In this document: one piece after another, positions 33,706 to 47,300 of the stretch
Layout: each line of letters starts with the position of its first letter
Numbering within the stretch: the first letter of the stretch is position 1
Assembly: GCF_001039355.2 (NCBI RefSeq)
Contig: NW_019775381.1
Coordinates: 87,535-151,534, forward strand
From: Lingula anatina
Lineage: Eukaryota > Brachiopoda > Lingulata > Lingulida > Lingulidae
Length of the DNA: 64,000 bases
Direction: 5' to 3'
The notes under the pieces: model-generated
Database searches by the model: none
What the model was told of the DNA's origin: nothing
Seen by the model: the letters and a program-made list of their open reading frames with translations, nothing else
Position numbers and translations under genes: made by a program

Positions 33706-36700
33706 ATGAGCTCAATGCAGAGAGGGACGAAACGTCAGACTGTGGACAAGGACGGATGGGGATCTCGGGTGAGATTAGAATTACTTCAAAACGATGTGAA
33801 AACGAAACTCGAAAGACGTTCAAATACTGTATACTGAGTACATGTCATGTATCATATCAAATATCGAAAGCGGTCTATCTTCCACGTCTGCATTTAACGC
33901 TCATCCAGATTTTAAATAGATCCTCTGGTTCGAATGTTTTACAAAAAGAAGATGAAGTTATTTATTATAATCACAACAATGTTATATCGTCATTATTTTT
34001 TGACAATTTCTGAAAAAAAAATCTTCAGATACATTACACATTGAGATGTCCAGTCCCCAAAGACTGCAAACGGTGTCTGAGCAATAAACCTGCAATATGA
34101 GCGTTATTGATTTTTGTTGATAAATTGGGGCTTAGCAATAGTCCAAATTAAGGTCCATTGGTCCGAAGGTTTGATACACATAGTCCACAGCTGATGCATG
34201 AATAAAGTGTTTAGTCATAGTGTACTGGTAATAAAGTAAAGTTCATCAGAGGTGTGTGCATACAATTCTTTGGACCAATGGACCTTCAGATTATTGAGAA
34301 GCCCCTGATAAATCTAGTTGAAATGCATCCTTGCCAGTAAAATGCTGTCATGCCTTTGTTTGTGTGGTTTCAGGGAGGCTATATGAATGCCAAGAAACAG
34401 AAACTTCAGGAACAGTTCCAGGAAGAAAAGCCTGTAGCCCAAACTGAAGAAGGGCAAAGTTCAAATATATTCCATGGAGTAGCTATCTTTGTAAATGGAT
34501 ATACAAGTATGTAGGGCAACTTGATATGATTTTGCATGTACTACATTTTAAAATAAATGCAACTACAAAACATAAGAGAATATATTTACCTAAATCAAAT
34601 AGCATGTAGGAATTATATTGTCCGTAACAATTTTTGCAACTGCCCTTTAAATTGTATTTTACATGACATGAAATAGATAAATACATATTTACATTTTAAT
34701 TTATTTATTGATCTATTTATAAATGTATTTATAGATATATATGGTATGGCTATTTATTAATTTATTTCTATATTTTGCTCTCCTCAGATCCATCAGCCAA
34801 CCAGTTAAAGCGTCTTATGATGCTTCATGGCGGGAAGTACATCCACTACCTGTCCAAACTCTCAGTCACCCACGTCATAGCGTCCAACTTGCCGGACAGT
34901 AAGATCAGGGACCTTAAGGTACAGAAAGTGGTCAGGCCAGACTGGATTACAGACAGGTGAATGACACAATGACCAGCTCTAAACCATGCACTGGTCAGTT
35001 AGTGACACTGACTCAGTCTAACGAAAGTCTTTTGAACTTGGCTGGTGATACATTTGTTAGTATCGAGTTTATGAGTTCATTTTCTTCATCTATATGAAAT
35101 TGTATGCATCATTATGGGCCTTCTTTTCTCTTTTGCGAGAAGGTTCCTGGAAAAAAACTCAACAAATAAATGTGATTGCAATATTGCTGTTTTAATACAG
35201 TAGTCTGAATATATTATTAACAATATCTTCATATCAATAAATAAAATTATTGATATTTTGATATATTCCAGCATCAAGGCAGGCAAACTGTTGTCACATG
35301 TGCCCTATCTTCTGTATACAGCCAGATCAAAGCTACAGCCAGCTCTCAGCTTCTCCAGTCATGCAACATCCTCCACACACCAGCCTCACTTTGGAAATGA
35401 GGCTGTCAGTAACAACAACTCTAGTTGCCAGTCTGCATATAACTCAAGATTGGAAACTGAAAGCAATGGAAATTCTGTCAGCAGTAGTAAAACGAAACAC
35501 TATTCAAGTTCTAGAAATGATCTTTTTTGTGAAGAAGGTTATCTTTCTGGTTGTACTTCGCTATCGCGACATTCACCAATTAGGAACTCTATTTCACCTG
35601 CCACAATTTCGCATCATTCTTCTATCACAGAATCTGTCTCAGTTGTTAAAAAATTACCTGATTTTCATCATGGGGCAGCTCAACCCTCCATGTCTGAACA
35701 AAATCTTAATAAGGAGCTATCAGATTCTGGATCAAAGCATTTCAAGTCTACAACACTAATGAGAGAGAAGGTCTCAGGTCAAAGAGACAGCTCTGGAGAA
35801 GCAGCAAGTTTTTTAAAAGACAGCGCATTCCACATTCCACCTCCTAGGAGGACAGTTGATGTCAGCCGTGCTCATCCATTTTTGAAAAACTCCGACCCAG
35901 TTTTTAAAGATTTATCATCAACATCGTCCGTGTCATCACTATCATCAGCAGGAACATCGTCACCAATGCCTGCATCAACATCACCATCATCATGTTTGTT
36001 ACAAACTTTAAACAAAGGCCCAGATGGAAATAATGCCAGTTCTACTACTCCACCAAATACAAATCAACATGTTCCAGATAAAAGTGCTCATTTTTCTGGA
36101 CCCTTCAGAATGTCAGACAATGTTGAAAGATCAGCCAGTCAGCAGATTTCTCCTTCCAGAATTCTAGTCAATGCTCAAAGATCAAGTTCTAATGTACAGC
36201 CGTTCTCTGTGTCCCCTCAGTCCAAAATCTCAGAAAGTGGTCAAGGGTCTGGTGGTAGTGGTCAAACTTCTGGTTCAGGTGGCCAGCTGCACCCTTCATC
36301 CAGTGTGGCCAGCACGGCCAGAAGTGGTCAAGGGTCCAGTAGCAGAGGGCAGTATTCCCCACATTCCCGTATGTCCAAGGCTGGCGAGGCAAACTTTGTT
36401 GCAGAGTTCTACAGTCACTCTCGCCTCCACTATTTGTCAACTTGGGGGGCAGAGTTCAAGGCTTATGTTAATGAGCTACAAAGCAAAAGCTGCGATTTTC
36501 TGGGGCGTGCTCATCTGAAGGAGATGATGCAGAAAAGAAAGAACGGTACTGATGCATCATGGGATATTGCTCTTGATCGTCTTTCTGTGTCTTATGGTGA
36601 AAAGTTGTCCTCTGAAATTTGTGATATTAGTGACAGTGGAATGGGTATAAAAAAGTTCAATAGTGACAAAATCAAGCAGCTCAGTGAGGAATCAGGGCGG

Positions 36701-38295
36701 GTTATAATGCACATTGATATGGACTCATTTTTTGTGTCAGTTGGACTGAGGAATAGGCCAGATTTAAGTGGTGAGTCAGTGTCGTAATTTTTTTTTTTTT
36801 TTTTTTTTTTTTGAATGATTTGAAAATTTGTCACAAGTTTACCACAAGATAATATATCTAAAATATGTAAATTTTGTAAATCTGTGACATTTTGACATTT
36901 GAGTGTACATATTTTTGTTTTTTAGAACTAAAGTATATGCTTCACAATGGTATTGAATTCAGTTTGATATTAAACTGAAAGCACTGATTGAAACTTGGAT
37001 GATTTTGGATTTTTTTCCACAGGAAAACCTGTAGCAGTCACACATTCCAGAGGAAAGGGGGTCCCTGACAAGTCAGAAAAAGACGTTGAGAAAGAATTCT
37101 CTCTTTGGCACAAGAAAAAAGAAGAGAGAATGAGAAAAAATAAAAAATCGGGCATTCAACAATCCAGTGAACTCGATTCCCAAACGAACCTGGATGATGA
37201 TCTTGATACTGACCTTGGTGAGGTACAAGACAAGCCAGGTCCAGTTCAGCAAAGCAGCGAAGCAACCTTTCATTCCATGGCTGAGATTGCATCTTGTAGT
37301 TATGAAGCAAGGAAGGTGAGGTGATGCCCTGCTAAGTGAATGTAAAATGTTCACACAAGTTTGATGCAAAAATATCATAACAACATATCTCATGTGACAT
37401 TGTATCTCAACCAGCTCACTGCATCTTATCTAACACAACTTCAACTAACACAACAAACCTCAACTAGCACACTTAATCAGAACACACTGCATCTAATCTA
37501 AGAAAATCTACCATAATGCACCCTAACTAACACAGTAGATTTCAACTAACACATTACACTGTTGTGACACAATGTTGTACATATTTCCAGGCAGGAGTGA
37601 AGAATGGTATGTTCATGGGTCAGGCCAGGCGGCTGTGTCCAGAGCTAGTCACCATACCCTATGACTTCGAAGGCTACAAAACGGTGGCCCAGCAACTCTA
37701 TGATATCATAGCAAGGTAGTAAAGAGTAAAATATATCTCAGTAATTGTTAAGTAATGAAAATGGGGATGCTTGGGCGTGATGCATGCATTTTAAACTGTT
37801 TTTTACCATGATTTCTATATTCTGGCTACCAAAGAAAATTGTTTTTTTTTTTTTTTTTTTGAAAATTAGGTTTAGATATATAAATATTTTATTGTTTTTT
37901 ACAGCGGTAATTGTGTTTCATTGAATTTGAATAAAAATTATACTTGATGCCTCAGTATTGATACATAATACATCGTGTTTTATTAATTTGTATTGTTTAA
38001 AAAAGGAAAAGCATAATTAGATTGAAATTGATATATTTAGATAATTAAGAAAAGAAACTTCTGAGCGTTAAACACATTTTCTCCCATTCAGCTACACTCA
38101 TGACATAGAGGCTGTAAGTTGTGATGAGATGTATGTTGACTGTACAGAACTGCTGCAGGACACTGGGGCCTCACCTGAGGAACTGGCGGCCATTGTAAGA
38201 CAGCAGATTAGAGAGGTCACCAAGTGCAATGCCTCGGCAGGACTAGGTACTAAAAGTGTTTGTAGTTTTGCTCTGTGTGTGTGTGTGTGTATGTC

Positions 38296-38339
<44 letters not shown>

Positions 38340-41300
38340 CATGTGTCACTATGTGTGTGTATGTGTGTGTGTTTGTGTGTGTGTCACTGTGTGTATCCTT
38401 GAGACAGAGAGAGGAGTGCAGAGAGAAAGTTAAATACATAATTATATGATCCAAAGAGATGTGCATTTACATTTGTTGATTATTTGTTTATGAAAATTCA
38501 TAATTGTGTTTGTGTATGAAACTGATCACATGCATACTGTTCAGCCATTCAAATGGACCTGTAGTTGGTACTAGTGCAAAAAATGAAACTTCATATTGAT
38601 ACCCTTGTTATTCCATTATCCCACCACCAAGATATAAATACTTCTGATTTTCATTTTTCAAATAAATGTTATTCTGTTCTACAGGGATTACACAGCAAGC
38701 TTTCAAGTTGGTTCTACAGAATAAATGCACTTTTTTTTCTATTTTAAAAGTGTTAATTGAGATTTCACAACAAGATATTTTACATTTTCTCAGCGGGTAA
38801 CATACTACTTGCCCGGATGTGTACAAGAGTGGCCAAACCAAATGGTCAGTTCTACCTACCCCCTGATCAAGTGACAGACTTCATGAAAACGCAGTCCATA
38901 CAAGATATCCCTGGTGAGTAGGAATTTACTACCAGGCAGACCTTATCAAAGAAGGGAAACATTCATTAGCTTGTACCTTGATAGCTTAATAGATGTATTT
39001 TATTTTATTTATTTTTTTTAGATTGTTTTGGTTCTTTGGGTGGGTAACTTCCTCCCCCTCTTCACCAATTAGGACAGTAGGATCTTCCACCAAATCAGTG
39101 TCATCATAGTCAGGGACAAAATAGGCTTCACCTAGCATGTCTAAATCATCCATATCTGAAATAAACTTATGCAATGGTTTATTTTCTTGAATGAATATAA
39201 ATGATAATGAGCTTTTCTTTCAAATGAATATTAACATAATTTTACATTATTAATATAGTATTACACTATCAGCATAGCATTACATTACTAACATAGTAAT
39301 ACAGCATTGCCGCATTAACTATGTTCAAATATTCAAATCAAAAGCAAAGTTAAATTACTTTTATATTAAATCTATGAAAAACTTTATCATGAAAATATAT
39401 AATAAGAAAAAATTACCTCAACAATATCCAATCCAACTACCATAAATACCGTAACAATATCCAATCCAACTACCTTACATGCAAAACACATGCTCAACTG
39501 CAACATATAAGTTTGAACAGTGTAACTATGTTAGGCAATATTTAACAAAAAAATTTTTTTTCTATAACCCTAATCCAAAAGAAATAGCTATCAACTTATT
39601 CATGCAGTGTTCAATGTATCATGCTCAACAATAAAATTCGAACAAATATTTTAAAAAATATACCAACTTGGACTGTTGTTTTGTTTTTTGTTTTTTCAAA
39701 TTACCTGTAATATAATAGGAAGTACAAACTATAATATACTTTATCAAATATATATCTTTATTATGTAATATAATTTTTTTTTTTTTTTTCAATATCCATA
39801 TAATTTGTCTCTCAGAAAAAAAATTATTTGTATCATTTCTTCTTTGGAAATCTCATTATTATAAATATGCATATTATCAATAAGAAAATCCATTCCCTTC
39901 TCTTTTAGAAGGTTTTCATTCAATATCTTTCCTAGATAGATTATAGTTCTGGCTTCATACAGAGAGTATGGTTTTAAGTTTTGTAATGAAATTTGAAACA
40001 GAGATGAAGGATTCTCTATCCATTTTTGGGCCACGTGATATCTATGTCTAGCAAAATGCTGTTTATGTTGGTATCATCCATCACCTAGACAAAAAAATAC
40101 AAATAATTAAATTCCTTTTATTTCAGCACTGCCGAACATTAAGGAAGTATTTATATACAACTATACCTTAACTAATAAACTAAATATACATCAATATAAT
40201 CATTCTAAGGCGAAATCTCTTAAATGAGATGGCATCTTAATTTGTCTACCAAATCTTGATCTTTTTACAATTGGTTCCACCAATTGTGGTTCATTCAACT
40301 GAAAATCACTCTCTCTTTCAACAAATTTTCTCAATCTATCATGATGTACCACCTGGTTTTTTCCTTTTTTATCGTTAATTGTATAGAGAGGTGGGGATGC
40401 TTTGATAACATCATATGGTCCTCTATATAAGGGTCTAAGTTTCTTACTTTCTCCCTTTTTATGACTTTTATCCTTCAAATATACCTTCTGACCACAAGTA
40501 TATTCACTCTCTCTCAATTTTGCATCATACAATTGTTTTTGACGTCTCTGCACACCTTTCAATTTTTCTCTAGCCATTTCATGTGATCTATTTAGGCTTT
40601 CATTCAAGTTTTTCAACCATTCATGAGTCTCATATGGTATCAAATTTTCATTCATACAACCTGTTAGTAAGTGCAATGGCATAAAAACTTCTCTCCCTAA
40701 CATCATCATGTTAGGAGTAAACCCAGTTGATGCATTCACAGTTGAATGTAATGCCATAACTAATTGAGGTAAATCTCTATCCCAATATCTCACATTCCCT
40801 TCTACATTACATCTAATCATCTGTGTAATAATACCCATGCATCTTTCAACTTGTCCATTAGCACTTGCTCTAAAACCAGTTGTTCTAAGTTGTTTGATTT
40901 CTAATAATTTACACAAATTTCTAAATAGGCTACTTTGAAAATTTGAACCTTGATCTGTATATATCTCTTGTGGACAACCAAAAGTAACTATGAATTTTTC
41001 AAAAAATGCTTTTGCTTCTAATTCAGCTGTCTGATTTGGCAATGCCACACATTCTATCCACTTAGTAAACTGATCTATCATAACCAAAATATAAGAATTC
41101 CCAAATTCACTTTGAGTAAATGGTCCAAGTATATCTAAATGAACCTTTTCCATAGGAAATCCTGCATGATGTAATTTCATTTTGGCTTTTGGTCGAACAG
41201 TACTATGCTTGTTTTTATTGCAAAGTTCACATGAACTTACATACAATTTACAATCTCTATTCATTCCATGCCACTTGAATGATTGTTTGAGTTTTTGCAA

Positions 41301-44300
41301 AGTTTTCTCATAAGCAAAATGACCAGCTGTTTTTGAATCATGACAGAAAAATAAAACTTCATTGACCAAATCTTTTGGTACAATTAAACATAAATTTCTA
41401 TCCTCTCTCTTTTCCCATTTGTAATATAAGACATCATTCAAAAGAATGAATTGTTCTTTGCAATTCCACAATCCTTTCACTGCCATACTACACAAATACA
41501 ACTCTGATTCTTTCAGTTCACCATTCTCTAACCAACCTATGATTATTTTCAAATCTGCATCTTTTCAAGTCATATCCTTTCAACCAATTGCATAATTCAT
41601 CTCTTTCATTCTTATCAGTTTTATCATTTGTATCAGCCCTCTGACACATCAAAACTGAACTGAATTTTTCACAATTTGTTTCATTCTTCATATCATCCAT
41701 TGCATTCGATTCAACTACATTGTCATCTGATTTCTTACTTCCCAGAGGAATTACATCATTCACATCAGTCTCAAACCTTGACCAATTATTATGTACTCTC
41801 TGACAATAATGACATCCTGCACAGGGTAATTCACTCAATTTCACTCCCACCTTATAGCAATCACATTCTTTCATAGCTACAGGTATTCTTGATAATGCAT
41901 CTGCATTTCCATGCTTCTTTCCTGGTCTATGTTCAATGGTAAAATTATACTGAGATAATTCTTCTAACCATCTTGCTAACTGACCATCTGGGTTTTTAAA
42001 TCCTAACAACCACACTAAACTATGATGATCTGTTCGGATTCTGAACTTTCTTCCCAACAAATAATGTCTATATTGTCTACAGAAGTTTACAACAGCTAAG
42101 AGCTCTTTTCTAGTTGTACAATAACGCCGCTGTATAGGTGACATAATTTTACTTCCATAAGCAATAACCTTTTCTTCACCATGTTGTAACTGTGAAAGTT
42201 CTGCTCCTATACATGAATATGATGCATCTGTATCAAGTATAAATTCACCTTCAGACAAAGGAAAGGCTAAACAAGGGGCAGTTGTTAACTCTTGTTTTAA
42301 ACTTTCAAATGCTATTTGATGTTCATCTGACCAATTGAAAACACTTTTATTCCCTGTCAACTCATACAAACAAGCAGTTTTCTCAGCAAATTGAGGAATA
42401 TGATCTCTATGATAATTGATGAAACCAAGGAAAGTTTCACCTTAAAACTTGTGTATGAAAAATGCAACAGCTCTTTTTTTTTTAAATCAAATCAAATCAA
42501 ATCAAATTCTCTTATTTGGTAAAGTTAATTTTTGCAATTTTAATTAAATTGCAATTAATTTTAATTTTAATTTTAAATTGCAATTAATTTTAATTAAATT
42601 GCAATTAATTTAATTAAATTGCAATTGCAATTTAATTTGCAATTTTAATTTTAATTAATTTGTTAAAACAAGGTAATTATTGGATAAACTTTGTCCCTTT
42701 TACCTGCTCTACAATTCCCCATAGGTGTGGGCAGGTCAACCTCCAGCAGACTAAAGTCCATGAACATTCAGACGTGTGGTGACCTTCAGAAAGTCTCCCT
42801 GTCCACTCTGCAGAAGGAATTCGGCCCCAAAACTGGCCAATCACTGCACAGGTTTTGTCGGGGCATAGATGATCGTCCAATCAAAGTGGAGAAGGAAAGA
42901 AAATCCGTCTCTGCTGAGATCAATTATGGGATTAGGTTCACGAAGGTAGACTGCTTGTTTATTTTCATTTTTTAAATTAGCTAAACTGTCCAGCATAATG
43001 ACATTTTAAAACTGTTCAATTTTTACACTTACTGAAAGCATACCTGTAATAGGTGAACATTTGGGATTTCATCAGTCACATTGAAGTTGCGAGACAGTTT
43101 ATATTGAACAGTATAGTGAGAACTGCTCACTGTAACACTGTCCCAGGTGTCAGACAAGTTGTGCTCCCCCCCCCCCCCCTTGCTTGTTCTTGCAGTGAAG
43201 GTCTCAAGTCTTGGGACAAAAGCTTTATGCTTTCAGTTATCATAGAAATTCTTCTTTTGGTCAAAATTGCATCATATTTACATCAACTTGCTGTGTTCCA
43301 AGAAGTTTTTCAAATGACTATGAACTCAAATATTTATACTTAATCATTTAGTTCAACATATTAATTTATATCCTTTTCATTTTAACAGTGGGAGGAAGTG
43401 GAAAAGTTCTTATATGAATTAGCAGAGGAGGTTCACAATCGCATGTCAAAGGTCAAGGTGAAGGGCAAATGTATAACAGTGAAGTTGAAGGTCAGGAGCC
43501 AGGATGCTCCTAAAGAGACTGCCAAGTTTATGGGTAAGAAGGAAAACTTATTCACACAAGTTAATTATTTCATCTACATGTTCCAACATCACCCAGTCTG
43601 TACATTGTGAGTAATTATTATTGGGTGCCATCCACTTTCAGCAGGTTGGCTGTCATGGATCACCATGCCTCTTAATCTTGTGCCATTCCTATACTTTCAC
43701 TATATTTTTGATTGGTCCTTTGTTTTATGCGTTGTGACCACTAGGGTCAAGTATGATGGATAGATGGGATATTGGGGACGAAAATGATCAAATAAATGGT
43801 TAAGCCCCCTTTACACTGGACGGCGTCCTTTCTGCGTCCAGCAGTCCGGCCCCATTTGAGAGTTTAAAAATTATAATATTTTACGTGCCGACAACTGGCC
43901 GATCATTGAGCATTCATTCTGATACAAAATTAATGCTCGTGCCTCCTTATAAAGACCACAGCGATGCCAAATTTCATGGTCGCAGAGAGGACGCAGAAAG
44001 GACGCCGTCCAGTGTAAAGGGGGTATTAGAAATTATGACATACAAGTGATAATTTTGTTAAGCAGAATTATCCTAAGAATCCCCCCATTCACCTTCACTT
44101 TTATTTATTTATTTTGATGCTAAGTCAAAAGTAGTTTTGTATTTGTAGTTATCCCTTTCACACTTCATTTAGGTTTGTGTCGGCCATGTGTAATCTGTGG
44201 ATTTGTTAGTCCACAGATCAACTGGTTGTGAATGCAGCCTCATATTCACTTAGGGACCTTTCCCACAGATATTTGGATCAATCTATCTCCATGGGGAGTC

Positions 44301-47300
44301 TCACTAAATTGCTATCAAATTAACTGGCTTAAACGTCTGTCACGCCTAGTAAAACTGTTAGGGGGTGGTTATCTTTACTCCAAGCCGATTCGGTAGGCGT
44401 GAAAGACATTTAAGCCTCTTGAGCTGATAGCAATATAGCATGAACCCCCAGGGAGTTAGGTTGATCCAGATGGATCGATCTAAGTATCGGAACCCAGTCT
44501 TAGCTTTTACCATGTGACTATTGTATGACTAGGACATGGAGTATGTGACAACCTGGCCAAATCTGTCACCTTGGCAACCGTCACTGATGAAGCAGATCTG
44601 ATTGGACAAGAGAGTGTCAAACTTGTACGTCAACTTAAGATTGATGCAGAAGATTTCAGAGGGGTAAAGTATAATTTCTTTCAATCTTTTTTTTTAATTT
44701 AATGTAGTGTAATAAATAAAAGCAGAAAAAAATCTGGTGCCCAAACATTAAACCTTCCATTTTAGACATTTGATTATTTTGTTTTTGCATGATCATATAA
44801 AATTATTTTGCCATTCATACTCATGAACAACTATTGTATTACATTTCCAGATAGGAATCCAGGTAAGCAAACTGGAAGACAACAGTGGCAAATCCACAGT
44901 GAGGGGTGGGAAACAAAGCATATTAGCTTACACAAAACAGTTACCAGGACCTGGGCAAGATGGCTCTAATGTCTCAGGTACATCAAGACAGACCAAAGCT
45001 GAAGTTACTGTGGACTCAGGAACGAAAATGGCAGAGACACCTGACATGTTTGAGTTGGCAAGGTAAAGCAACACTGAACGCCTTCAAACTACTTGTTTTA
45101 AGTCAGTTAGCAGAAAATTTTTGTAAAAGATTAAAGCTAATTGTAGGGTCAGAGTTGTGATAACCTGAGAAAACAAACGTCTTAATCTCCCCCCCCCCCC
45201 CCAAAAAAAAAAAAAAGAAAAGAAAAAGAAAGAAAGAAAAAGAAAAACTGCTATTGGAACAATATAGGTAGTTGACTATATGCACTGTTTATTAGTTTTG
45301 TACCAAGAAAATAGTTTGTTCTTGGCCTCTTTTTTGTGATCTTTAATTCTAATAGTCAGCAGGATAATTTGATAATATATAAGAAAAATATGTAGACTGC
45401 CATGTAGATTTTAAGGTTGAATACAAAGTTATGTTTAAAATTAATAATTTGTTCTTATGCTTTGTTTTAACCAGAAGGAAGACTGCCAAGGGTGTCCTTC
45501 CCCCTCTCCCCAACCTTAATGTTACTGTGACCACGGCCCGTGCTGTACAGGCTGAGGCAGAGACCTATCTGCCGTCCCCATCTCAGGTACGTGTATGTAT
45601 TTAGGATTCAATTTATTGAAGATAATGAATTTGAAAGTGTTCATTATACTGGTAAGGGCAGATAAGGGAAAATTGGTATGAAAAAATATAGAAAAAAACA
45701 ATTTGTAACTTATGTTCTTGGCATCATTGACTGTATTCTGTTATTAATGTATTGTCACTGTGTTAGGTTTGAAACTAAAAAAAAATGTTTGAAAATACCC
45801 TTTTGAGACATCATTGAATTTTTGTACAATTTGCTGGAGACAGGTGGACCCTGAGGTACTGAGAGAGCTGCCTCCAGACATTAGAGAGCAGATAGAAAAT
45901 CAGATCAAAAGCCACAAAGAAAAAGCCACTGCAGCTGCGTTTACCCAGAATGCACCTCTTGCCAAGATGGCAGCAGAGAATGGTACAAAGTCGATACACA
46001 AATAAACTATAAATTAGTCTTAGACAGCCAGATATTTTCACATAAAATATCATTGCAATTCATTTAACATGCTGTGTATATTACAAATTTAAAAAATTAA
46101 AAAAGTTACTTTGCATCTTTGTGAACCTGTTCTGACTGCATTGCTATTATTTAATTATATATTTATTGAAGATGGAGAACCTTTACCAGGCTGTTCACAC
46201 TGGAGAGTGCCCACTCCACCAAGCACCGAGTCTACGACCAAGAATGACACCAGAGATAAAACAAACGTTGATAGTGATGATGCAGAGAAGAGGCCCAGGC
46301 ATCTGTCTGGTCCCATTGTCCCTCTTCCCTCTCTGTCTCAGGTACAGGTTGTTGCTCCCTTAAACATTGCTGTTTAATAAGAAATCTTTAATTTTTTTTT
46401 CATTTGGCTTTAAGCAGATGTAATTGTGTTTTATTTAAATAATTATGTTTTTCTAGATAATCCTGTAACCTTCAGTTCTAAAAATGCTAACAGTCAAGCA
46501 AGAAAAGGATAAGTAGATGATTTCACCTTTTTCGACAACTAGAACCCAGTTTATTATAAGCATTATTTATCCTCAAGCAAACGAACAAACAATACACCCT
46601 CTTCACAAATGACCATATTTTCAGGTTGATATGAGCTGTTTTGATGCTTTACCACCTGAAATGCAAAAGGAACTGAAAGATGCCTATGAAAGACAAGAAA
46701 AGAAACAGCAGCAGCAAGAGCTGGTAAAAAAGATCTTATCACTTCCTCCTCCTAGCATGTTTTTACAGCTAAGTTTAATTAATTGTTTAGACTAAAAGAA
46801 GAAAGGGAAGTGCTTTTGGATGAAAATGTGATAGAACTTAGAGTGCATTGTGATAGAACTTAGAGTGCATTGAAAGAGATGGAAAATTTTCATGTATTTA
46901 TCATATAAATAAAACTGGGCTGTTTTACTTGACATTGTACATTGTACTTGTTTCTTTTTTCCCTCGCTCTGAATTTCTTAAATTTTACATGTCATTTTTG
47001 TGCCAAAAAAACTCTTGCTTCTTTCCTTTTCATTCTTAATTTTAAATTGATATTGATGGTATTTCATAAACTAAATTTATGGATAATTTTTTAGTTCCAA
47101 ATGCTGCAACTGGGAGACTCATCGAGGAAAAAAAGGGTGTGGTCAGAGTGATATGTGTTGTGTTTTGTGCATTGTGATATATTAAGTGGAACGTTTTTAA
47201 TATTGTGGTTCATTGCACTTAGCACAGGGGGAATTAGGGTATTAAAAGTTGCCATTAAGAGATAACAACTGTTTATTTTGCCCAGAAAATGGATTTTCCT

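Larger units (their letters stand above)
38990..42440 (-). mobile_element. Truncated Ty3/Gypsy-like retrotransposon fragment, antisense in REV1 intron 8
   Basis: The 3.8-kb REV1 intron 8 is largely occupied by a minus-strand retroelement. It begins in the last part of the reverse-transcriptase region (FLGFINYHRDH at about 42430), then carries RNase H and integrase. Gag, protease and most of the reverse transcriptase are missing. I found no long terminal repeats, so boundaries are approximate. It is an LTR-retrotransposon remnant without autonomous capacity. Confidence 0.85.

Noticed and set aside
36189-36440. Frames overlapping REV1 exon 4 on both strands
   Set aside because: Shadows of the REV1 Ser-rich linker, whose frame is fixed by matching exon phases on both sides.
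45187-45250. Possible functional C/A-rich element
   Set aside because: Simple homopolymer and AAAG repeats in a REV1 intron.
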